DNA of 64,000 nucleotides from Branchiostoma floridae (GCF_000003815.2 NC_049983.1:1848715-1912714), one strand, 5' to 3'. Positions 23,168 through 55,600 are shown, counted from the stretch's first letter. Notes: generated from the sequence alone by a model not told the origin. A program made the numbers and translations.

Positions 23168-24002
23168 GGTCTCTTAATCTGTACGGTTCGGGTGCTCTCT
23201 TCTGTAAGACGTGTAATGGGCCCTCCTGGTTAGTGTTTTGGTTAACTGAGAGACTCACTATAAACAGTGCAGTGTAACATTTCCTTTCATGAGAGGTAAC
23301 TGACACTTTGGGGCTCTTTAGGGGTTTGCGCAGAAAGAATTATAGCAAAAACAAATAGAAGGACTTATACAACCTGTAACACAAGCTCATTTTAACAAAG
23401 CGGTTGTCCTTCCGATTGCAAGCTAACAGAGTCATGAATTTCTAAATTTTTCTTCTCAGGAAACTAGTAGCTGCTGAGTCTCCCTGCGATATCCTCAAAT
23501 GTTAAGCTTTGAATCCTCACAAAGCACCAGTGTGACTCCCTCCATTGCCCAACAAACAACAAGGGTCACATACTAGTAGTTTGTTGTTTGTATAACCTTT
23601 AGCCTTAAAAATCAACACAGTTGCAGCATATGATAATGGCATAAAACACCAGTACAGTGGGTTAGGAACAAAGAAAAATGTATTCACATCTTTACCTACA
23701 TACCGTCAAAATTTCCATACAATATTGTTATAATCAGCCAATCATTCTGTGTTAAAGTGTTGAGTTCGGACACAACAGTCAGTATATCTCTAATCGCTTT
23801 GATATGTTTGGAATTAGTCCGAATAGAGTATTTTCCTGCATAAGCGCCACTGTATCAGATACGATATATAGCATTTTCCGGATATCCGTAACAACTGACA
23901 CATGATTTCAGTTCCCACTGATCTTTCTCACCAAGTAACATTGTCTTAAATGTTTTAAAACCTTGCCAATTAAAGTCAAATTTCCCAAAAGTTATTGATA
24001 TT

Positions 24003-24261
24003 GCCATGCTGAATGCTGGTACATTTTCCGACAAAGACAGTCAAACGTTCAAGGCACGCGTACTTTCCGCTACAGCCAAAATGACCTTGTCAACTCAGAA
24101 GCCTCGCAAGCTACGATTGTAAACATGACACTGGGTGACATACGGCAGCTGCGTGGTATCGATTGGCAGTGTTTCTGTGCCTACGGGACCGAAAATTGTG
24201 TGGCCGTGGCCAACGTGGCCGCTAATACAGGTTTGACTGTAATGAAATGGAAAAATTTATA
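24003..24261 (+). other. Unassigned coding-like open frame
   Basis: A plus-strand frame without a start codon, bounded by a stop at its left and TAG at its right. It contains TFRYSQNDLVNSEASQATIV, GDIRQLRGIDWQCFCAYG and NCVAVANVAAN. It is richer in G+C than its flanks and uses varied codons, as exons do here. The only nearby donor (ACAG|GTTTGA) is weak and no clear acceptor was seen. It could be an exon relic or part of a transposon. I do not recognise the family. Confidence 0.2.
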
Positions 24262-24424
24262 GACACACCACTCGAAAAGATTTAAACCATTTAGCGAAGG
24301 TATGTGGTCGTGGAACTAGTTTTTTTCTATTTTACTTTTGGACAGACGAGGACAATGTGGCACTGCACTCAAGTTAGTAACTTACATTAACAGTGCCACA
24401 GACAGCAGGTAAATGTAGACTTTT

Positions 24425-24605
24425 TTACCTCCCCGACCAAAGTCAGGTGCCCATTCTTACACCTGAATGAAGTGAGGAGGATCGTGTTAAGTGCCTTTCC
24501 AAAGGGCACAACGTCGAGGGCAAGGCCAGTGTCGAACTCGGGACCTCTAGATTACGAGCCAATCACTCTACAAGCTACGCAGGACACAATGCCACGAATG
24601 TCATA
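24425..24605 (-). mobile_element. tRNA-derived SINE, minus strand
   Basis: On the minus strand a tRNA-like head with B box GAGTTCGAC (24531-24539) is followed by GACGTTGTGCCCTTTGGAAA, GGCACTTAACACGATC and a GTGTAAGAATGGGCACC tail. The same tail occurs in the plus-strand SINE at 44672-44966. Confidence 0.8.
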
Positions 24606-24711
24606 ATTGTCTACTTCAATGGTGACGACATTCGTCCCTTTATCTGTCAGTCGACAAGTGTCATGAAACCCGACAATGGTTCATTCTGAGACCTTGACCC
24701 TAGCAATTAGC

Positions 24712-25137
24712 GCTCGGTACCGGTACAGAAACTTTAGGTCCAGGTCCGGTTCAGGTCCAGAGGATCAGGTCAAGGTCCAGACCTGAACCTGGACCTGATT
24801 CAGTATGTGAAAACTTGTGAAAGGACAAAATTCAAAACAATGGTCCATTTCACTAGGAAGAAATCTGTTTGTGGAGTATTCGACTCCAACTGGCGTTTTA
24901 AACCCTACAAGGCTAAACGTGTCTGTACGATTAGCTGTAAAACTTGGTAGAAGTTACTATAGACTCAACGCTACTTCACTCATGTTATTTTCTTCGACCG
25001 GTAAGCCCCAAAAAGTGTGAATGCCCCGATCATATAATCTATTCATTTTCCAATAGGTCCAACACCAAATTTTTTTTCAGGTCCTGTTTTTCCGGACCGG
25101 TCCAATAAGAAAAACAGGTTTTGTACCCAGCCCTACT
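24712..25137 (+). mobile_element. AGGTCC-rich element, longest direct copy
   Basis: Begins CTCGGTACCGGTACAG, holds the core GTGGAGTATTCGACTCC and ends in TTTTGTACCCAGCCCTA, the inverse of the usual start (GGGCTGGGTAC). The family therefore has short inverted ends. Confidence 0.8.
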
Positions 25138-25968
25138 AGCAATTGTTTTAGGATGACGTCATTTTGTCTACACGTCAGGCACAGGTGTTGTAATAATAAT
25201 TCTATGTCTGGTACTATTCATACTGCCATGTTGATAACACTGAGTAATAATAAAACATCCTTTAACAAAAAAATACCATCCGATGTGTTTAATGAAATTC
25301 AATGCACTTATAATCAATATCTCTCCTATTACATGAATAAAAATGCTAAACTTCAGTTTTAGACGGTTTGTAATGCATGAATGTGTCAGTCAATTATTAA
25401 ACTTTCCTATCGGTAAATGTTTGCATAAAGGTAAAGACACCTACACAAAAGAGCCAATTCACTTATTATTATAGTAATTAGTTTTTAATAAAATTAAAAA
25501 AAAACACAAAACCCTGCGAAATTCTTTTCTACTCCTGGGAATTCGTACTGTATTCTAGAAGCAAATAAAAGAACATGTAACTATATTCTTTAAACACTTA
25601 CCGTAAGTGGAGACGAATTTACGATGAATACAACTGCACAAAACACATGAACTGCGCCGGTTTCCATACTAATATTATCAGCCCACAACACAATTGATTA
25701 CAAGAAAGACGCCTTTCACTTACAGCAAGAATAATATACTATTTTAGAATGTTTGTTTCGAAGCTACAACATTTTCATATATTTGCTATAAACTCCTGGC
25801 CTAAACATTAGAAGCTCCAAGAGAATCCTACCCGGAGAGACTACAAAGAAGGTTACGTAATGCCAAACTATACTCCAATTTATAACAAAGATTATAGAAC
25901 CTGATTCATATGAAAACTGATTATATGAAAACGCTTAGACTGAAGACTGATATATTTCCTTGATGACA

Positions 25969-44460
<18,492 letters not shown>

Positions 44461-44671
44461 CTTCTCCTTCACAATCTGATTACGACGCGTCTACAACAGC
44501 CTGGCGGTCGCTTAGCCATACAGGCTATTTGCCGAATGTTACTGACGCGTTTGTTTGATATCCAAAGCGTGTTTGTTTTCTTAGGGGGTCACTGACAATC
44601 ATGTCCAGCTGACCTAGTTTCTTGGAATCAACATTTGCACATTCGTGGCGTCGGGCGTGGCTTAAACTGTG

Positions 44672-44966
44672 GTGTCGGGCGTGGCGTAACTGGTAGACTC
44701 GGTAGAGCATTCCACTCGGAATCTACAGGTCCTGAGTTCGATACCCGCCGTGCCCTGACGTTGTGGCCTTTGGAAAGGCACTTAACACAACCTTCCTCAC
44801 TTCATCACCCAGATGTAAAAATGGGTATGTGCCCCCGACGTTGTGCCCTTGGGAAAGGCACTTAACACAACCTTCCTCACTTCATCACCCAGATGTAAAA
44901 ATGGGTATGTGCCCCCGACGTTGTGCCCTTGGGAAAGGCACTTTACACGACCTTCCTCACTTCATA
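44672..44966 (+). mobile_element. tRNA-derived SINE with an 80-base tail unit in three copies
   Basis: A box TGGCGTAACTGG at 44682-44693 and B box GAGTTCGATACC at 44734-44745. The tail unit starting GACGTTGTGSCCTTKGGAAA begins at 44757, 44837 and 44917, an exact 80-base period, with the third copy truncated. Confidence 0.85.
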
Positions 44967-44969
44967 ACT

Positions 44970-45540
44970 ATATCATAGGGACACGCTTCCCTTAGTTTCC
45001 CGTCTTAGAATATCTAACTACACCACAGGGACACACTTCCCGAACTGATACAATTCTGCCTAACTTTGTTTCCTAAATCAGTTTACGTAAGTACTAGCCT
45101 GGGTACCATTCGGGTAGTAGTTCGCTCCTATGTTCGATTCTGGACCAGCAGAGAAGCACGGTATAAAGTGAATGATAAAATTCGGTGGGAAAAGCGACTG
45201 CATATAGTGTATAATAAACGTCAGAGCGAACTACTATCCATGGCACCCAGCCTATCTATCTACACCAAAGGGGCACACTTCCCTTACTGATACAATTCTG
45301 CCTAACTTAGTTTCCTTAGTTTCCCTAACTTCACCAAGGGACACACTTCCCTTACAAATTCAATTCTACCTAACTTAGTTTCCTAACTTAGCTTCCATAA
45401 CTACACCAAAGGGACACACTTCCCTTACTAATACAATTCTGCCTAACTTTAAGTTAAGTTAGCTTCCTAACTTAGTTTCCCTAACTACACTATAGGGGCA
45501 CACTTCCCTAACTGATACAATACAGCCTAACCCATTTTTA
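44970..45540. repeat. Satellite-like array, units of about 60-70 bases
   Basis: Units combine AACTACACCAAAGGGACACA, CTTCCCTTACTGATACAATT and CTGCCTAACTTAGTTTCC in the same order five or more times. The array is split by a foldback element at 45095-45255. Confidence 0.8.
45095..45255. mobile_element. Foldback element inside the satellite array
   Basis: TAGCCTGGGTACCATTCGGG and TAGTAGTTCGCTC at the left; GAGCGAACTACTATCCATGG and CACCCAGCCTA at the right. Satellite sequence continues on both sides. Confidence 0.8.
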
Positions 45541-46939
45541 CTAACTTAGTTCATCATGACATCGGCGCATGAATAACGTCAGCCCATTTATAAATTCTAT
45601 TAATCATCTAAGCACGAGGGGTAGTCAATGAGTTCCAAGCCTCACCAAGAAATAAGGTGCACAATTTAATAGATATAGTATGAAGTCAGTTATCAAAATT
45701 ACCAAATTTCACATCATTGTGGTGATATCTTGCCAATGAACGTCCCTGAATGCATTATCAAAATGTTTGATGAGGAATCTCTCAGTATGTCAACTAGACT
45801 AGAAAGAAGTGACTTTCAGCAGAGTGACTCCCCTTTATTTCTCGCATATTAATGTTACTGGGAGTCGCCTGTTAACTGATCACCACAATAATTTGAACTA
45901 TACTTTTTGGTAGACGTTCATGGATGGCGATATACTTCATAGCTGTACATCCCAAGTTTGAGCTGTGCTTATCGTTTCTTGCTTATTGATCATCCTTCGC
46001 ATATCCCTACCCACAAACGAACTTTTATACAGGCACCCAGTCAGACCATAAGTCATTCAACGCACAGCAGGATCTAGTAACCGAATCCGATGGAAAACAA
46101 GAATCAATAAACTTTATTGCTGTCCAGTTGTATCTGGTACAATATATAACAACAATGCAAACGACAGTACTACTGTAATACTTGTCTATTCTAAAAAAAA
46201 TTAACTATGAATGCGGGAATAGCGTACTGGCATAATGAATGCAGACGTTTCTGTCTGTATTCAGTTATATTACAATATCTCTTTTGTAAAATGCAACAGG
46301 TCGTAGATATAGTCTAGCAGTTGGGACATAACATGAGTAGATATCTAGGACGAGCCGGGACAAATTTGTGACTTTGAAGCCCGGAAGGGGCTATATACCC
46401 AACGGCCACAGGCGCAATTAAGGTCTCATTGATGTATTACTCCGAGTGGGTACGCTAAAAGACATCCGAGCCAAAAAATAAACGGCTGCATGGACGCGTC
46501 TTTTTAGCGGTCAGAAATTCCCTTTTAGCCAGCGGAACTGATCTCAAAAGTTAGATTGGTGAAAGCCTGTTTGTAACTGAAGACATTAGCAGGTAAAGTT
46601 TTGCAGCCGTGCGCAAGGTCGGAGGTCACAGTCCTGAGATCTGAGTGGTGCGGTTGTAGCCCATAAGCGAAAAAGTGCCTTTTGTGGGGATTGACTAATC
46701 GTAGTTTGTAATTGTTATAAAAAGAACCAGTATCTATTTGACGTTGGCAATTTTTTTTGCCCACAGCATAGGGTAAATGTGCTCTACATAGAATGAAAAA
46801 TGTGCTAAATTTTTCGTCACTTAAGCAAGAACGCGCCAATGTAAACCACGAATTATAACATAGTCTATAAGTCTATGGGAAGAAGAAACTCATCAATGAG
46901 ACCTCAAGACCTAAGAAGAACGTAACAACTGGCACCATG

Positions 46940-49656
46940 TCAGGGCTGACCGTCTACATGTAAAAGCAACTGCTGGAACCCCTCGGTTCGGTCGGTGGAC
47001 AGCTCACAGCCGTTAGGGGAATAGAATCCTACTATGTCTCGACAGGAAAATCGGTAATATTTCCCAGTCTCAGCGATGTAGACGTCAATCTGTGAGGATG
47101 AAAACAAATTATCATACAGCCAGGCGACGCGGACCAATCGAAAGGCCCCGTTCCATGTTGGTTTCTATGACGCCGCAATACATAGATTCCGGCTAGCCTG
47201 GTGTGTATCGATTGGTTAGAATTTGTATCGACACCATATGTGGTTATAGCAAAGGGCAAATTTCGGTATTTCCGGACTTGCGTAGATGACCCAGTTTCAG
47301 AATGCTTAGGTTGCCTTGGCCAAAGTGGCTGTAGAAATGTTTTTCTTGGGGTATGTTTGGATTTTGGAGGTGCGTATAATGGATAAGGGTTTAGCTTTTA
47401 TATCGTGTTGAAAAAAAACAGATTTTTAGTGATATTTGTGGTTGCAGTAGGCCTTAGAAGTTAGCTGTTTTGGTGTTGTTTACAGGCAGTGAAAGGGGGT
47501 GAAAAGGTCACCACTTATGTTTTGATGGCGTATGATATAATTCCGCCGTAATTTTTTTTCCTTTTTTTGTCGTCAAATTACTCTTCAGAGGCCGGACAAC
47601 CATGCCAATGTGAGTTTTTCATGTTCTAAAAGTCAGGTAGGTGATGTTTGACAGCCTCTTTCTCCCATGATTCCCATTGTTAAGAATATGCATAGTAAAT
47701 ACAGCAATGTAGCCCAAAGGACCAGGCGTTATCACAGCATATACACATCGGGGCGGATCATTAACCCTTAATTCACGTACGGGTTGACTAGTAGTCCGAC
47801 ACTAAATCAAAACGCCTGGAAAAAACGTCAATAGTGTATAGTAGTTTGCTTATCATCCCAGCCTCATATCTCTGTCATGGATTTATTAATCAAGTATTCA
47901 AATTCTTCTTAATTTGCATAACCTATGCCCGGGTTTACCATAACTCTTTTTAGACGTCATTTTGGGTCAGAAAGGTTTCTTTGGGTCTTCTGATTGTAAG
48001 CATTGTTTGCATAATCTGACTCAGAATTATGATTTAAAATTTCTGCGTTATCAGTTAAAATCCCGGATGATGAAAAAAATAATTTGCTCAAGTACAACCA
48101 GCTCGACTTCTGTATCCATTCCCTTTCTTGTAATTAGAATAGGAAAATCAACCATAAACAAAAACACTTATATAATCAGTTTAGTGTTTAAGGCTATACA
48201 TTGTTCAATAGGTAAATAAAATCTTGAAGTATTTGATAATGTTGAAAAAAAGATTGCCAATTCTATATGGCAGATCCTTTTAATTAAGATGGTGTCTCAT
48301 TGAACTGGCGTCACGCTTGCGGGGCTCAAAAGATACTCAACGAATTTCAGAGATAAAGAACGGATTTTCTTACTGAACTATATTTTGTCGTCTTCTTTAC
48401 GTATTAAGAAATATCTAAATTATAAAACGAAATCGGAGAAAATAACAAAACAGTGACGCAGTGAACGAATCCCGCAGTGACGCAAGCTTAATGCAAGTGC
48501 TGTGAGATACCAACTTTACCTCCAAAGATCTATTTTGAGTTTATTAGCTGCTGCATAAAAGTCTATAATTTGTTTTTTCTGCAGTCATTTTCGCCATATA
48601 TTTTGGCACAAAGCTTCATCTTTTCAAGACCTTTCAACGTAGCAAATATCATTACAATCCACCATAGGCTTCATAGTTTTTGCTTGTTGACAAATATGGA
48701 ATACAGGCATATGCAAACTAAATTTAAAAAAAAAAACCACACACAAGGCAAACAAAATACCTAATCAGGGTAAAGGGTTCATGCACGAATGTAAAGTAGG
48801 CCGGTGCCACACACAATATCATGATAGTTTATACACCATTCTAAGTGAAGCTATCCAAATCCACAAATAGAACCGAAATGACCATATATAGTGATAAAGA
48901 CTAACCCAGTCTAGTTCCAGCCAGTCGGGTCCTGTTGCTGTTAGTCGAAGCGCCGTGGGATCACCGAAGTTGGATGCAGAAAAGGTTCGAACGTAGACGG
49001 TCCTTTGGATAGATGAAGCATGTGGAAAGATACAACGGTAGTTTATACAACAATTCATCTAATATTTAGTATGTATACGAAAAACATTCGTAAAACATGC
49101 GTAAATGCATTCTTTTATTAAAAAACGCAACCTTTCACATATATTTTAGCTATAGAAGAGGCTGAAACTTGAAATCCTAACTCTGGTACGTTTAATCTTG
49201 ATCCTGTTTCTGATATCATATCTGTTTTCTTATAATTAACAATATGCAGACTGTTTTGTCATATGTATTTTACAGATTTATATAATTCTATTTTGTACTT
49301 TGTGTAATAGTTGTTTGCCATACATTGTATCATGTGCAATCGTAGTGCACTAAAGTTCTTCTATGTATCTTAGTTAAAGCTTTCTATCCGAGTCATATCT
49401 TGGATCATCAGCCTTAAATGTCTCTAAGTCTCTTTTATACCTGAGGAAAATAGAGGGTTCACAAGACCTTGTCTTTTTGCGACAAAAAGGGTGAGAGAGG
49501 TACATCATTGTAGTACCTACCCTTTTACAGCGAGTCCGGATACCGTCATCCCTGTGCAGGTACCATTACAGGTGTCTGACAGGATTTCCACGCTCAGGTC
49601 ATTGCGACTGTTGGACTCCTTTATATCGCTCGTCCTTATCCTCAGGATGTGAGACT
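46940..49656 (-). CDS. Exons 7-9: second PLAT-like domain and C-terminus
   Basis: Exons of 136, 97 and 150 bases; the first two are the same lengths as in domain 1. The protein runs SHILRIRTSDIKESNSRNDL, SVEILSDTCNGTC, TVYVRTFSASNFGDPTALRL, TATGPDWLELDW, IDVYIAETGKYYRFSCRD, CELSTDRTEGFQQLLLHVDG, then QP and TGA at 46942-46940. It clearly arose by duplication of domain 1. Confidence 0.7.
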
Positions 49657-52600
49657 CTGTTTTCCAAAATAGCATCATTATAAGTCTCTTTATTCAGAAA
49701 CAAGACAAAGAATCATGTTTTACAAAATCAACGCAAAACACCAATGTCAGATAAAGAAATTTTGAAAAAACACAACGCGTTGAACACAACGCTTTAATAC
49801 CTATAATTTGTACATTTTTTCAGGCCATTTTTCAGTAGCATTTTTGGTTTCAGTTTTTCATAAAGATAGCACAAGAACGTCTTTATAAAACGGTTTAGTT
49901 CTTGTTTTTTTTACGGAAGTTGGGCCTCCACGAGGAATCTATTGTTCCGTTTACTACACTCTGAGTTTATAGTTCAACGTCCATTGCCACTTAGATTTTA
50001 AAATGAGGCAGCTTCTTTATCGCACGTGCAAATCAGCTGGCCGTTCTCATAGGATGTTATTCATAGATTTGCATCAACACTGCCTTATATATAGATGTTC
50101 ACTTCAAGTCAATATGTCAATATGTCTTACCATCAACTTCTAACAAGAGCTGTTCGTTTCCCTCTCTACGGTCTGTACTCAGCCTGCAGCTTTCAGGGGG
50201 ACAGGAAAAACGATAGTACCTGGCAGCATCAGCGTTGTAGATCTCAATCTGGAGATGATGTAAAGGAATGCAGATGCTCGTAATTTTTGCCACCTTTAAC
50301 GTTATATCATACTGTAAATGCAGAAATGTTCGCGGTGGATTAATGTTCGCGGTTTTCGCGGTGACCAGTTTACCGCGAAATTAAAACCACCGCGAACATT
50401 TTTCTGGTATGGTATTAGATTGCAGTCTATGGTGTTAACACGAAATTAAAACCACCGCGAAAAGTCATTTTTCCCGCTTCCGCGAAATTGAATCCCCGCG
50501 AACTTAAATGCATTTACAGTAGTATTGTCTCATTGATCTTGTCTCCAGTTGATATCTATCGAAGTTTGTCTCCTTATATGTTATCCAAATGAAACCTCCT
50601 TGGTTATCTATGTTACATGTTTGAGAGTCTTAACTTTGTGATATACATCATGGTTTGCATGATTAACATAGAGAAATGTAACGTTCACTTAACCCTATTC
50701 AGGCCGGGCTTCTTTGGTCAATCTAAGACGAGGGACGTCACCAAAAAAAACCCACAACAATACCGACATACACATGGCCATGAAAGTATAACCTTTCTTC
50801 TTCCACCTTCTTCAATATAAAAAAAAGAAACTTACCCAATCTATTTTCAGATTGTCGTTTCCTAGAGCATTAAGTCGAAGTCCGGAAGGATCACCGAAAG
50901 TGGAAGCGGGCATGGTTCGGACGTATTCAGTTCTTTCATGTTCAGTACATGGAAACACATAGCAACAATTTCATGGATAAAATACACAACTGTGAGAAGG
51001 ATATTCTGACAAAAACGGCTTAAATCTATTGAATGAACACATTGTTGTCTTCATAACATGTAAGAGGTGTTTTACAAATTTTACATGTCTGTCCTATACT
51101 ACTGAAAATTGCACTATGTATTCGAGTCTAAATAACGCAAACCTCTTTTGAAAATCAATAATGAAAATCAGTAATAGAATTTTTTTTCAATTCAGTGGCA
51201 ACACTACGGTTTCCAAAGTTATGTCGTATAGCAACTAAGAATTATGCATTCCGTATGCTGCCGTTTTGTTTAACTCGTTTTACGCTGGTACATTGATAAT
51301 TCCTGTCACCTGATCTTTTGCGATGAAACATTTAAAAATTCAATTTCATCTAGCGTTTTGACAGGTGTCACATCGATCTCGCACCCCCCCTGTTATCCCT
51401 TTCTCTGAGCTTAGCCAGTAGTGATCTCGCTCCCTATCTCACCCCCTTTGAGCGAATTTGCCCCCTCCCCCCATCCAAAACGGATTTATATGGCATTTTA
51501 GAAGTTAATTGGTTTGAATCACAAAATAAAGTTTCAAAATGAGTACACGAGTCTGATACGTAACTCCATCCATAGTATAAGAAAGTTGGACTTGTTTCGG
51601 AGGGTTGGGTCACTTGTATTCCCATTATTTCCTAAATTTCGACATAATATTATATTTTTTTGTATTTACATGTCCTCAAGCAACCTATATATATCAATGT
51701 GTATTCTGTTATATGTTACACACCTTCTGTTATATGCACCTGACCTAGGATAACCTCACCTCCAATATTAATTTTTTCTAATATGTTGGAACTGGTGTGT
51801 TTACCCGTGTATACTTCACCAGTGCTTTTGTAGCATTTAGCAACAGATACTGTTTTTAATGAGTAACTGTTATTCAATTGTGTTTTTATTAGTGCTTTTG
51901 GAAATGTTTTCAGACCAAGAAAGTAGATACTGTGACAAATTCAAAACATATAGGTGACTTATTCCGTACTATAAAAGGTGTTGATTATACGTTCACGATA
52001 GCACTGCTTTTGTTTTCATTTCAATGAAAGGCTTGTTTGCACGGAACCATATCATCATCATCCACTGGGTTCTGCATCTATAGTATCGACTTTCGAGGTA
52101 TAACATCTTCAGGTAATAAGGTGCCATATAGGTACCAGATAACATAATATATATGCCACTCCCAATTGCAATAAAGTACCAGGTAGCGCAACTAATATGT
52201 AGTTCCCAGCTGCCCTTTAGACCCCTCCGGGAAGCAATATTATTATTCTTACGTGCGAGGAGGGGGGGGGGGGGGTGAAATCAGTAGCTTGTATAGAGAG
52301 GGGGCAAAAACGCTAGGGACGGGGGGGGGGGGGCATATCGCTGTGACACCGGTGCTGAACAGCCTCATGACCTGTATATTAAAGACCTGTGTTTAAAAAA
52401 AAAACGTGTTCAAAGTTATTTGATAGCACCTACCCTTTCGACTTGATTCCAGATATGGTAGCTGTCAAGCAGGCACCATTACAACTGTCAGAAAGGATTT
52501 CCACAGACAAATCATTGTTAGTGCCGGAGTTCTTAGTACCACTGGTCTTGATCCTTAGGCTGTGAGTCCCTGTTGAGAAAAGCAACATTATTCCCTGTTA

Positions 52601-55600
52601 AGATTTTTTAATGACATATATGTACACAAATAAAGCCCTAACCAAAAATAAAGCCCTAACCTAACCACCGTGATGGTGGCAAGTTTCGCCTTCCCGCCAT
52701 TTATGACTCGCTGCTACCTGACGTCATCCGACGACTTCCGGATTAGTGCAGCGAATCATTCATCTGATGAAGGTCGGAGTATCCAGCCGAAAATTTATGG
52801 TGAGTTTCTTTCTTTGTGTTGGAACAAAGTTTAAACTGTTCACTACAAAAAGCTTTCGTTCTTTCCTCATTCAAGTTGAAATCACCGAAAGCATAAGTCA
52901 CGATAGTGTGTCCTGACCGGATGTGTGGTTGCCGTCAACAATGAGTCAAAATCTATGTCAGCTCCCGTCTCTATCGACATTAGACTTCCGGTCAAGGCAC
53001 GCAACTTCGGCTCCGGATAATTCAATTTAACGCAGCAGAACAGATTGTCTATTTGCAACCTTTGGGTTATTTGAGGCGGGGACATAAAGTAGAACGGATA
53101 AAATTGTTGACGAAAAGACTGAGTAGAAAGCCTTGTTTGAGTGGCCTTTACTGCGTGGTAAAGGAATGTGTGGACTTTCAGACTGCATGGTTTGCCTCGT
53201 GAAGGCTTTTCAGTCCGGGTATGAATGAGACTTAGTTATTTGACCTTCGTAGAGCGGAATTCAAAAGAGGGCGATACGCAACCTGGATATTTTTAAATAT
53301 TTGTTGGTTTTATCCTAAACTGATTTTCGTTTTTTTGGTATTCATATAGTGCATCCTACTACATCCTTACCACGTCGATACCAGTCACCCTGTGACCATT
53401 AACTACAGAAATCCACATAGGTCGAAAACTGACGACGTCATTTAAACATTATTCTTGTTCAGCTGATTACGATGAATAGTGACATTCTTTGTACATTACC
53501 AAACACTAATTCAGTTGCCATTTTCCTCTTTGTAGATAGCGTACTATCTATATCATTATGTGGCTAATTAACGTTTGGACCGCATTTGTATGCAGCGATG
53601 CACCTAGGCTGCAGTAACATTTGTACCAGTAAAATTCTCAAAAGGAAGGTGATATGCGGTCACTTAAACGTTGGTTGAATGAAACAATTGCCTGTGTACA
53701 AAGAACTTTGTGATTCAGCGACTTTTCAACCTGATGAAACCCGGATTCATACCTTGATCTATCTGGCACATGAATCCCTTGGTATTGACGCATCTCATGT
53801 CGTCCCAAGTTGGCGTAGTTGGCCTAAAACCGGCGCAGTGTTGTCTGCGGTCTTTGTTGTTGGGTTCACCCGGTTCCCAGTTGGAATACCCGGTTAGGGC
53901 CAGGTGCTGTCCGTCCTCAAACACCCACTGTCCCTCACTAAGGCGGTCAGTCATACCAAACCAGCGATGATCAGTCCCTTCTCTTAGACCGTTCAGAAAA
54001 CTGTTGATCTCACTGTCTTTCGGCATGGCTAACTGACCACCATCTGCAGCGCACCGCTCCATGGCGACATCGTACGACCTCTTCTGCGCAAAGTCCTTGT
54101 AGCAAACTCCGTTAAACCAGGAGTAGCTTGATATTCGACAGACTGGATTGGTTTTCTCTGTAGGACAAAAATAATTTTTGATGTACTAAAACCGGTAATA
54201 ATGGCGAAAATTGTGGTTTAGCTGTGCATGGTATGTTTATGTGCAAATGTGAGGTTCTGGCGCTATATCCCTAGTTAGAGCGCCCGACGATTTAGGGCCC
54301 ATTGGTTGATAAGTTGGTACTGCAGTAAGTGTTGCATGGCAGGGATGCTGGACTTGTGATAAAAACGTAAGAATTTCTCGACATATGGAATCTTTGACCT
54401 CTTTTTTAATCAGCAGTTATTTACTCATTTTTATAACGATTGAATTGTTTGTATCTATTAGCCTCCGTGCCCCACCAAAAGAACTCTACTTACTTTAGTT
54501 AAGTGCTCTCAAATTAACCTTCCAATACAGAACTTACGGCGTTATTTTGCCGGGGGCTTGAGAATATACAGCTCAGTGCGACACTTGTCACAACAGAAGG
54601 TTGACAGACGAGTATAATCAAATTATGTTGCTTTAAATAGAGTTCTTTAGATGGGGCATATCAGGTTTTACGTGCATAGTTCTGTCAAAGATTTAGTTGA
54701 TTACTTGACAATAGAAACTGAGAAGCGCACTTACAGTGCAGCTCGCTTAAGAAATGTAACACTCAAATGGGTGACCTTTGGCTGTACGGTAAAGGTGATT
54801 GACCTTTGGCTGTACGGTAAAGGTGAATAACATGAAGGTGAAGGTGACACTTCAAGGGCAAGTCAACGCACATTTGCGTATAGGAAAAGGCAGATATAAA
54901 AAGCTTCCTGCTCCTGAAAAAAAAATTGCAAGCAATGCAGAACGAATGCAGTGGAAAATGAAACACTTTTCATCTGTGAATGCTCCGATTCGATGCTGAA
55001 ACAAACACATTATTCGAAAGGGTGTCCAAAATCATACCTAACTTTTCATTGATAAGAAAACACACAAAAGACACACTTCTTGCTAAGATCACCGAATCAA
55101 TCTATCACAGAAAATGTGGGACATTTCATGTTCAACTGTTTTCAAAGAAGTCAAACCCCGCAATAAATGTGTGGGTTTGTATAATACATAATATAGGTTT
55201 AGAATCGTAGTCGATATTCTGTATGTACATACAATCAGATTCTTAGATTAATTACCTGTTTTCAATCACTTCATGTATTTGACTTTGTTCACCTGCAATT
55301 AGCCCCATGGGCATGAACTGCAATAAAACCTTATAAAGTACAACTCACTTAAGCCTGAAATAAAACAAACATCCGCCTTAAAGCCTCCAAACAGACTATT
55401 ACTGATACCAGGACGCATCTGACCTCTGACTCTCAAAGACCTTTACGATTATGTGACCCTGAATTGTTTTTGATTGTGATTTGGTATTCCTTTGGGTTTT
55501 CATATTTTTCTATGATCTATTGATCCAGAATGGATGTTTACTTTTTTGTGAATATCATTCATTTAATTGTATTTTAATAATTTTTCAGTATCTTTCTTTG

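Larger units (their letters stand above)
23168..25968. other. Interval between chimeric gene start and esterase gene end
   Basis: Holds the promoter side of the chimeric gene and the 3' flank of the esterase gene. Contents recognised are an unassigned open frame (24003-24261), a tRNA-derived SINE (24425-24605) and an AGGTCC element (24712-25137). No TATA box could be placed with confidence. Confidence 0.45.
44461..46939. other. Interval between lectin gene end and esterase start
   Basis: Both flanking genes are on the minus strand. It contains a SINE with a triplicated tail (44672-44966), a satellite-like array (44970-45540) with an inserted foldback, and unique AT-rich DNA. A minus-strand AATAAA (plus-strand TTTATT at 46113-46118) could end the lectin transcript. 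No exon was recognised. Confidence 0.45.
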
